Source of the DNA: an uncultured Oscillospiraceae bacterium
Lineage (GTDB): Bacteria > Bacillota > Clostridia > Oscillospirales > Oscillospiraceae
Length of the DNA stretch: 26,087 nt
Direction of reading: 5' to 3'
Assembly (NCBI GenBank): GCA_900759385.1
Contig: CAAEUZ010000059.1
Location: forward strand, 1 to 26,087
Under the pieces are notes generated by a model. The model was not told the origin of the DNA. It was given only the letters and a program-made list of their open reading frames with translations, and did not search any database. Of this stretch, positions 20,934 through 26,087 are shown in pieces. Made by a program: the position numbers and the translations under genes. Each line of letters opens with the position of its first letter. Position 1 is the stretch's first letter.

Positions 20934-22075
20934 TACAGCTCACGCTCCATCAGGATCTGGTCGCTCGCCACGCCCGGGTCTATGCGTATATCCCTGAAGC
21001 CGTAGTGGCGGTAAAAGCCTATGGCATGTTCGTTCGTCACGGCCACGTGCAGCCGCACTGCCTGGCGCTTCTTCTGGAAGAAGTACGCCGAGGCCATGCC
21101 TATGAGCTGCACGCCCAGATTGTGGCCGCGGTACTCAGGCATGAGGTAGAGGAAGCTTATCCAGCCGCAGTTGTCCTCCTTGCCGCGCTTGGGGTCCAGC
21201 TCCAGCACGCCCACCGGCTCGTCGCCCGAGAGCACCTGCAGCAGGCTCTCCGGGTCCCTGGCGGCGTGGCTGCGCGCGCTGGAGAGATAGACGCTGCTCA
21301 TGAAGCCGGCGTCCGAGCCGTGCGCCACCACCCAGGAGTCGCGGTAGCACTGTATGTAGAAGGCGGCGCCGGCCTTGTCCCGCGGGTTGAGCGGCGCGAA
21401 GCGCAGGCTGGTGGGATCGTCCTTCTTCGTGTCCCGCCACCACTGCTGCCTGGCGAAGGTCGAGAGCTGGCCGAGGTGGCTGTTGTCGTTATAGTACTCG
21501 ACGGCAAACTTCCCGTCAGCGTAGTGCAGCAGCGAGACGGAGGTGTTGTCGCCGTGCATCATGGCCTCCGGATCGCCGTTCCTGATGCCCATCACGCCCA
21601 TGAGGAATATCTTGATGCACATGCCGTGCGCCACTATGCCCACGGTCTGGCCGTCGTGCTCCCGGGCTATCTCCTCTATCGCGCGCGTCATGCGCACCCG
21701 GCACTGTTCAAAGCTCTCGCAGCCGGGCACGCACCAGTTGTCCGGGTCGTTATTGAAGTTATACATCTGCGTGGGCCATTGGTAGGACAGGTTGCCCCAG
21801 CTGTCTCCCTCCCAGACCCCCATGTGTATCTCGCGCAGCTGCCGCGTGGTGTGCAGCTCCAGGTCCCGCCCGCGCAGCAGCGCGCCGGCGGTGTCCCGCG
21901 CGCGGTCGAGGTCGCTGGAGTATACGGCGTCTATATGCACGTCCTTAAACCGCTCCGCCAGGGCGTCAATCTGCTTTTTGCCGCGCTCGGTGATCTTCCC
22001 GTTCCAGTGCCCCTGGGCGCGGCGGAAGAGGTTTCCCTCGGCCTCGGCGTGGCGAATCAAATATATTGTGGTCAT
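20933..22075 (-). CDS. histidine phosphatase-GNAT acetyltransferase fusion
   Basis: 380 residues from ATG 22075 (MTTIYLIRHAEAEGN), chosen because GGGAG lies six bases upstream; an ATG four codons earlier lacks one. The N-terminal about 205 residues form a phosphoglycerate-mutase-type domain: catalytic RHAEAEGN with His9, SSDLDRARDTA, and VAHGMC with the second histidine. A linker leads to a GNAT domain (about residues 230-380) with GISFLYL-type strand WISFLYLMPEYRGHNLGVQLIG and NEHAIGFYRHYGF. Both halves appear intact. It may act on one pathway in two steps, such as removing a phosphate and acetylating an amine, but this is unproven. It leads the four-gene operon. Confidence 0.88.
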   Translation of the reverse strand: MTTIYLIRHAEAEGNLFRRAQGHWNGKITERGKKQIDALAERFKDVHIDAVYSSDLDRARDTAGALLRGRDLELHTTRQLREIHMGVWEGDSWGNLSYQWPTQMYNFNNDPDNWCVPGCESFEQCRVRMTRAIEEIAREHDGQTVGIVAHGMCIKIFLMGVMGIRNGDPEAMMHGDNTSVSLLHYADGKFAVEYYNDNSHLGQLSTFARQQWWRDTKKDDPTSLRFAPLNPRDKAGAAFYIQCYRDSWVVAHGSDAGFMSSVYLSSARSHAARDPESLLQVLSGDEPVGVLELDPKRGKEDNCGWISFLYLMPEYRGHNLGVQLIGMASAYFFQKKRQAVRLHVAVTNEHAIGFYRHYGFRDIRIDPGVASDQILMEREL

Positions 22076-22131
22076 GTGTTCTCCCATCCTGTCGCGTATT
22101 GACCGTATGGCTCCGGTCGTTTATAATAACA

Positions 22132-22141
22132 GGGTATACCC
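22132..22141. repeat. 10-bp perfect palindrome in the divergent gap
   Basis: GGGTATACCC between the divergent histidine-phosphatase and glycosyltransferase genes. A second inverted repeat, TGCCGG (22153-22158) and CCGGCA (22169-22174), lies beside it. They are candidates for operator sites in this 161-base region. Confidence 0.3.
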
Positions 22142-22236
22142 CAAACGTATTTTGCCGGTAAAGGCTTGCCGGCACATTAAGCCACTTGCTATTTTACATT
22201 ATTTATCCGCCGGAAACAAGTGGCGCGGAGGTCAAT

Positions 22237-24465
22237 GTGAAAGTTATACATTTAATTAGCGGCGGCGACACGGGCGGCGCGAAGACCCATGTCCACTCCC
22301 TGCTGCGTTCCCTGGCCAGGAGCGTGGACGTAACGCTCGTCTGCTTCCGCGACGGCCCCTTCGCCCAGGAGGCGGCGGCGCTGGGTATAGACACGCGCGT
22401 CTATCCCGGCCGCTTTTTCTCCGCCCTGGGCGAGGTGGAGGAGCTCATCCGCTCCGAGGGCTTTGAGCTCATACACTCGCACGGCTCGCGCGGCAACCTA
22501 GCGGGGGCCCTGCTCGCCCGGCGCACCCATCTGCCCGTCGTCAGCACGGTGCACAGCGACTGGAAGCTGGACTATATGGGCCGCCCGTTGGCGGCCATGA
22601 CCTACGGCACGCTCAACGCCTGGGCTCTGCGGCGCATCAAGTACCACATTGGCGTCTCGGACGCCATGCGGCAGCTGCTCATAGAGCGCGGCTTCCGCCG
22701 GAACGACACCTTTGCCATCTATAACGGCATAGATTTTGCGCGCGAACTGCCCGACACCGACCGCGCGGCGTTCTACCGGCGCTTCGGCGCGAAGATAGAT
22801 CCGGGCGACGTGGTCGTCGGCGCGGCGGCCCGGCTGGACCCCGTAAAGGACCTGGCCACCCTGGTCCGCGCCGTGGCCGAAGCCCGCAGGAGCGCGCCGA
22901 ACATAAAGCTCATCATCGCCGGCGAGGGCCCGGAGCGCGCCGCCCTCACGGAGCTGGCCGCCTCCCTCGGCATGCCGGACGCGCTCACGCTCTGCGGCTG
23001 GCTGGACGACATGGACGAGTTCTACGGTTCCGTGGACATCAACACGCTCACCAGCATATCCGAGACCTTCCCCTACGCCATCACCGAGGGCGCGGCGCAC
23101 CGCCTGCCCACGGTATCCACCCGCGTGGGCGGCATACCCAGCCTCATAACCGACGGCGAGACAGGCTATCTCGTCGAGGTCGGCGACTATGAGTCCCTGG
23201 GCCGGCGCCTCGCCGCGCTGGCCGGGGACGCGCAGCTGCGCTCCAGGCTGGGCGAGGCCCTCTTTGAACGCGCCTCGCGCGACTACTCCATCGACGTCAC
23301 CTGCCGTGAACAGGTGGCGCTGTACGAGCAGATACTCGACCGCGAACGGCACGGCGGCCGCGCCGGGGTGCTCATCTGCGGGGCCTACGGCCTGGGCAAC
23401 GCCGGGGACGAGGCCATCCTGGACGCGCTGGTGGCCGAGATGCGGAAGATAGACCCGCTGATGCCCCTCACCGTCCTGACCCGGGAGCCGGTGGAAACCT
23501 CTGCCAGGCTGGACGTGGAGGCCGTGCACAGCTTCAACGCGCCGAAGTTCCTGTCCATAATGAAGCGCCGGACGCTCTACATCAACGGCGGCGGCAGCCT
23601 CATACAGGACGTGACCAGCCGCCGCAGCCTCTGGTACTTCCTCTTCACTCTCCACGCGGCCAGGAAACGCGGCTGCCGCGTCATGATGTACGGCTGCGGC
23701 ATCGGCCCGGTCAAACGCGCCGGAGGGGTAGCGCACACGCGCAGCACGCTCAACTCCAGCGTGGACGTCATCACCCTGCGCGAGCCGGACAGCGTGGATG
23801 AGCTCGCCCGCTTCGGCGTGACGAAGCCGGAGATCATCCTCGCCGCCGACCCGGCGCTGACGCTGCTCCCCGCCGGGGCGCAGGAGGTAGACGGCGCCCT
23901 GGCCGCGGCCGGGGCCGACCCCTCCGGCCGCTACGCCGGCTTTGCCCTGCGGCTCTGGCCGGGCTTCAACGCCAAGGCCCAGGCCATAGCCGACTGCGCC
24001 AGGTACGTATACGAGAAGCACGGCCTCACGCCGGTGTTCATCCCCATCAACCACAGGAGCGACTCCGAGGCCGCCGAGATGGTGGCCGGGCTGCTGGACG
24101 GCGTGCCGCACGTGCTCCTGCCCGGGCCGCTGCCCTCGTCGCTGGCCATCGGCATCATGGGCCGCATGGAGATAGTCGTCTCCATGCGCCTGCACGGGCT
24201 CATTTTTGCAGCCGGGCAGGGCGTGCCGGTGGTGGGCATCAGCTACGACCCCAAGGTGACGGCCTTCCTGCGCTGCGTGGACGGCGAGTGCGTCTCGCTG
24301 GAGGACGCGGAGTCCGGCAGGCTCTGCGCCATGGCCGACGGTGCCGTGGCCAGGCGGGCCAATCCAGAGGCCCTGTGCAGGAGCGTGGCCTACCTGCGCG
24401 AGCTGGAGGGCCGCAACACCAGAGCCGCCGCCCGCCTGCTGGGCAAGGAGGTGCGCCATGATTAA
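22237..24465 (+). CDS. glycosyltransferase (GT4)-CsaB pyruvyl transferase fusion
   Basis: 742 residues from GTG 22237, preferred because GGAGG precedes it by five bases. Residues 1 to about 370 are a GT-B glycosyltransferase of family 4: SGGDTGGAKTHVHSLL, HSHGSRGNL, HIGVSDAMRQLL, YNGIDF, IIAGEGPERAAL, and SISETFPYAITEGAA with the donor-binding glutamate. Residues 371-742 are a CsaB-type polysaccharide pyruvyl transferase: LICGAYGLGNAGDEAILDAL, INGGGSLIQD, YGCGIGPV, VFIPINHRSDSE and SMRLHGLIFAAGQGVPVVGISYDPKV. CsaB adds a ketal pyruvate to a cell-wall polymer that anchors S-layer proteins. The joining suggests sugar transfer and pyruvylation on one chain, likely on the cytoplasmic side of the membrane. 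Confidence 0.88.
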   Translation: MKVIHLISGGDTGGAKTHVHSLLRSLARSVDVTLVCFRDGPFAQEAAALGIDTRVYPGRFFSALGEVEELIRSEGFELIHSHGSRGNLAGALLARRTHLPVVSTVHSDWKLDYMGRPLAAMTYGTLNAWALRRIKYHIGVSDAMRQLLIERGFRRNDTFAIYNGIDFARELPDTDRAAFYRRFGAKIDPGDVVVGAAARLDPVKDLATLVRAVAEARRSAPNIKLIIAGEGPERAALTELAASLGMPDALTLCGWLDDMDEFYGSVDINTLTSISETFPYAITEGAAHRLPTVSTRVGGIPSLITDGETGYLVEVGDYESLGRRLAALAGDAQLRSRLGEALFERASRDYSIDVTCREQVALYEQILDRERHGGRAGVLICGAYGLGNAGDEAILDALVAEMRKIDPLMPLTVLTREPVETSARLDVEAVHSFNAPKFLSIMKRRTLYINGGGSLIQDVTSRRSLWYFLFTLHAARKRGCRVMMYGCGIGPVKRAGGVAHTRSTLNSSVDVITLREPDSVDELARFGVTKPEIILAADPALTLLPAGAQEVDGALAAAGADPSGRYAGFALRLWPGFNAKAQAIADCARYVYEKHGLTPVFIPINHRSDSEAAEMVAGLLDGVPHVLLPGPLPSSLAIGIMGRMEIVVSMRLHGLIFAAGQGVPVVGISYDPKVTAFLRCVDGECVSLEDAESGRLCAMADGAVARRANPEALCRSVAYLRELEGRNTRAAARLLGKEVRHD

Positions 24466-24988
24466 GGCAGCCGCCGTGGTCTCGGGCGACGGGTCCGAAC
24501 TGCAGAGCCTCATAGACGGGCTGTTCTTCGGCGAGGTGCCTGACTTCACCGTGTCGGCCGTGGTGGCGGTGGAGAACGGCTCCCGCGCGCTGGACCGAGC
24601 CGGGCGCGCGGGCATCCCCGGCTACGTGGTGGACGCCGACATCTTTCCCAACGCCGCCACCTTTACGCGGGCGCTGACAGCCAAGCTGCTCGACCTGGAC
24701 GTGGACATGGCCATACTGGCCGGCGTCGTACCGGAGCCGTCAGAGAGTTTCTACCGAGTCTTCTCCGGCCGCTGCGTCTGCCTGCGCCTTACGCGCTCGG
24801 ATAGCTCCGTCACCGCCACGGCCATCCTCGCAGACGCCGACGGCAGCGAGGCGCGGCGCTTCGGCCGTGTGAGCGCGGACGCATTGCCCGGCGAGGCCGA
24901 GGGAGAACTGAGGAGGAAGCTGACGGAAAACGGCGCCGGGCAGCTGCTCTCCGAGGCGGTCAAACAGTATATGAGGGATTTTCATTGA
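24458..24988 (+). CDS. PurN-like formyltransferase-fold protein, probably inactive
   Basis: 176 residues, overlapping the CsaB fusion by 8 bases with AAGGAG upstream. The N-terminal half follows phosphoribosylglycinamide formyltransferase: VVSGDGSELQSLIDG in place of ISGNGSNLQ, a VVAVENGSRALDRAGRAGIPGYVVD segment, and DVDMAILAGVVPEPSESFYRVF. Where PurN carries the catalytic NIHPSLLP, this protein reads CVCLRLTRSD, and the later aspartate motif is not visible, so it should not transfer formyl. The family assignment is by pattern and not a database match. It may have a binding or structural role in the wall-glycan gene pair. An alternative is a very diverged enzyme with a different chemistry. 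Confidence 0.65.
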   Translation: MIKAAAVVSGDGSELQSLIDGLFFGEVPDFTVSAVVAVENGSRALDRAGRAGIPGYVVDADIFPNAATFTRALTAKLLDLDVDMAILAGVVPEPSESFYRVFSGRCVCLRLTRSDSSVTATAILADADGSEARRFGRVSADALPGEAEGELRRKLTENGAGQLLSEAVKQYMRDFH

Positions 24989-24998
24989 CCTGAATTCC

Positions 24999-25032
24999 GC
25001 AGGGGAAACCCGTATGGACGGGTTTCCCCTGC
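24999..25032 (+). repeat. 15-bp perfect hairpin upstream of prmA, no U-tract
   Basis: Arms 24999-25013 and 25018-25032 pair perfectly around ATGG; one further C-G pair adds a 16th. No T-run follows, so classic termination is unlikely. It lies 11 bases after the PurN-like stop and 60 before prmA. It may stabilise or process the joint transcript. Confidence 0.6.
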
Positions 25033-25091
25033 GCGGTATCTGCGGCCGCCCACAGCGGGCGCAGGCTCTTCAAGTGGGAGGATTGATTCAT

Positions 25092-26015
25092 ATGAAGTGG
25101 ATAGAAGCCGCGTTCCGCGCGCCGGCCGGCGGGCTGGACGCGCTCTGCGACGCGCTCACCGACCTGGGCGCCGACGGGCTCGTCATAGAGGACGAGGCGG
25201 ATTTCAGGCGCTTCCTGGCGGAGAACCGACAGTACTGGGATTACGTGGACGAGGACCTGGAGTCCCGCTACAGCGGCGTCTCCCGCGTGAAGGTCTACGT
25301 GGCCGACGACACCGGAGGCCGCGCCCGGCTCGCCCGCTGGACGGAGGCGCTGGGCATCGAGCCGGAGACGCGCGTCATAGCCGACGAGGACTGGGCCGAC
25401 AACTGGAAGCAGTACTACAAGCCCATACCCATAGGCGGGACCCTGCTCGTCCTGCCCAAGTGGGAACCCGAGCCCGAGGGGAACACGCGGAAAGTCCTCA
25501 AGCTCGACCCCGGGCTCGCCTTCGGCACGGGCGGGCACGCCACGACCAGGATGTGCCTGGAATTCCTGGAGGGCCAGGCCTCTCCGGGCAGCCGCGTGCT
25601 CGACCTGGGCTGCGGCAGCGGCATCCTCGGCATCGGCGCCCTTGTGCTGGGCTGCGGGAGCTGCACGGGCTGCGACATCGACCCCAAGAGCCCGGAGGCC
25701 GCCGCGGACAACGCCGCGCTCAACGGCATAGCGCCTGACCGGTACCGGATGTACACGGGCGACGTGCTCTCCGACAGGCACCTGCGCGACAGGCTGGGCA
25801 CGGGCTATGACATCGTCCTGGCCAACATCGTCTCCGACGTCATCATCCCCCTCGCGCCCTACGCGCGGGAGTGCACGGCGCCGGGCGGCGTGTTCATCGC
25901 CAGCGGCATAATTGAGGGCCGCCAGGACGAGGTCGCCGCGGCCATCGAGTCCGCCGGTTTCACGGTCAGGCGCCGCCTCAGCGAGGAGGGCTGGCACGCC
26001 TTCCTCTGCGAGTGA
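25092..26015 (+). CDS. prmA: ribosomal protein L11 methyltransferase
   Basis: 307 residues, the usual length. PrmA trimethylates lysines and the N-terminus of ribosomal protein L11 using SAM. ATG 25092 with GGGAGG upstream is chosen over the earlier ATG at 25014 inside the hairpin. The N-terminal L11-recognition domain (MKWIEAAFRAPAGGLDALCDAL, DWADNWKQYYKPIPIGG) leads to the catalytic domain: LDPGLAFGTGGHATTRMCLEFLE, VLDLGCGSGILGIGA (SAM site), GCDIDPKSPEAAADNAALNG and LANIVSDVI for the catalytic NIV motif. It often sits next to rsmE, but here rsmE is about 10 kb away on the other strand. Confidence 0.96.
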   Translation: MKWIEAAFRAPAGGLDALCDALTDLGADGLVIEDEADFRRFLAENRQYWDYVDEDLESRYSGVSRVKVYVADDTGGRARLARWTEALGIEPETRVIADEDWADNWKQYYKPIPIGGTLLVLPKWEPEPEGNTRKVLKLDPGLAFGTGGHATTRMCLEFLEGQASPGSRVLDLGCGSGILGIGALVLGCGSCTGCDIDPKSPEAAADNAALNGIAPDRYRMYTGDVLSDRHLRDRLGTGYDIVLANIVSDVIIPLAPYARECTAPGGVFIASGIIEGRQDEVAAAIESAGFTVRRRLSEEGWHAFLCE

Positions 26016-26027
26016 CGAACCCGGGAA

Positions 26028-26051
26028 TAAAAAATCCCCCGCACGGGGGAT
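26028..26051 (-). terminator. minus-strand terminator entering from the right edge
   Basis: Stem ATCCCCC (26034-26040) and GGGGGAT (26045-26051) with GCAC loop; on the minus strand it is followed by a T-run (26034-26028). It would stop a minus-strand gene whose body lies right of the window and converges on prmA. Confidence 0.75.
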
Positions 26052-26087
26052 AAAAAGCGAGCAAAAGCGCCGCCGCCCGGCAAACCG

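Noticed and set aside
22498..24615. 705-residue minus-strand open frame
   Set aside because: It is antisense to the GT4-CsaB fusion, has no domain and crosses gene boundaries.

Overview
The window is GC-rich, gene-dense bacterial DNA, most likely from a high-GC clostridial Firmicute (Oscillospirales-like). This is inferred from strong AGGAGG-type ribosome binding sites with frequent GTG and TTG starts, consensus sigma-A promoters, hairpin-plus-U-tract terminators, a BMP-type nucleoside ABC importer, a type II thymidine kinase, a CD3324-type small protein and a CsaB-type pyruvyl transferase. Isoleucine is often encoded by ATA despite the GC-rich background. No insertion sequence, prophage or CRISPR array was seen, so this looks like ordinary chromosome.

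Region 1 (101-4759, plus strand) is one run of short, tightly packed genes: three small membrane proteins (two with zinc ribbons), a flavodoxin-fold reductase, a 3-methyladenine DNA glycosylase, a 52-residue membrane peptide, a GNAT acetyltransferase, a lipoprotein, a THEP1-like P-loop protein and thiamine pyrophosphokinase. It ends at a bidirectional terminator (4834-4868).

Region 2 (4902-12737) is a nucleoside uptake and salvage block. On the minus strand are purine nucleoside phosphorylase, a BMP-family binding lipoprotein, and a separately promoted ATPase-permease-permease operon. On the plus strand are overlapping uridine kinase and thymidine kinase genes. Between the two directions lies a 454-bp intergenic region (11083-11536) holding a structured RNA locus, best read as 6S RNA on the minus strand. 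Consensus promoters face each other across it.

Region 3 (12786-16732, minus strand) holds a Vat/CatB-type acetyltransferase coupled to an Ntn-hydrolase with a TTG start and Cys2 nucleophile, a CD3324-type helix-turn-helix protein, RsmE, and a PstS-like lipoprotein with a partial internal duplication. A divergent promoter region with a palindrome leads to a Cys-rich helical protein (16875-17354, plus), followed by tRNA-Ser(GGA).

Region 4 (17635-22075, minus strand) is an overlapping four-gene operon: histidine phosphatase-GNAT fusion, PPP-like metallophosphoesterase with a C-terminal SH3-like segment, YgiQ radical SAM protein, and DUF1294 membrane protein. Region 5 (22237-26015, plus strand) holds a glycosyltransferase-CsaB fusion, a PurN-like protein without the usual catalytic motif, and PrmA. 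The most unusual items are the RNA locus, the multi-domain fusions, the degenerate PurN paralogue, the half-duplicated lipoprotein and the hairpin that buries the Ntn-hydrolase ribosome binding site.
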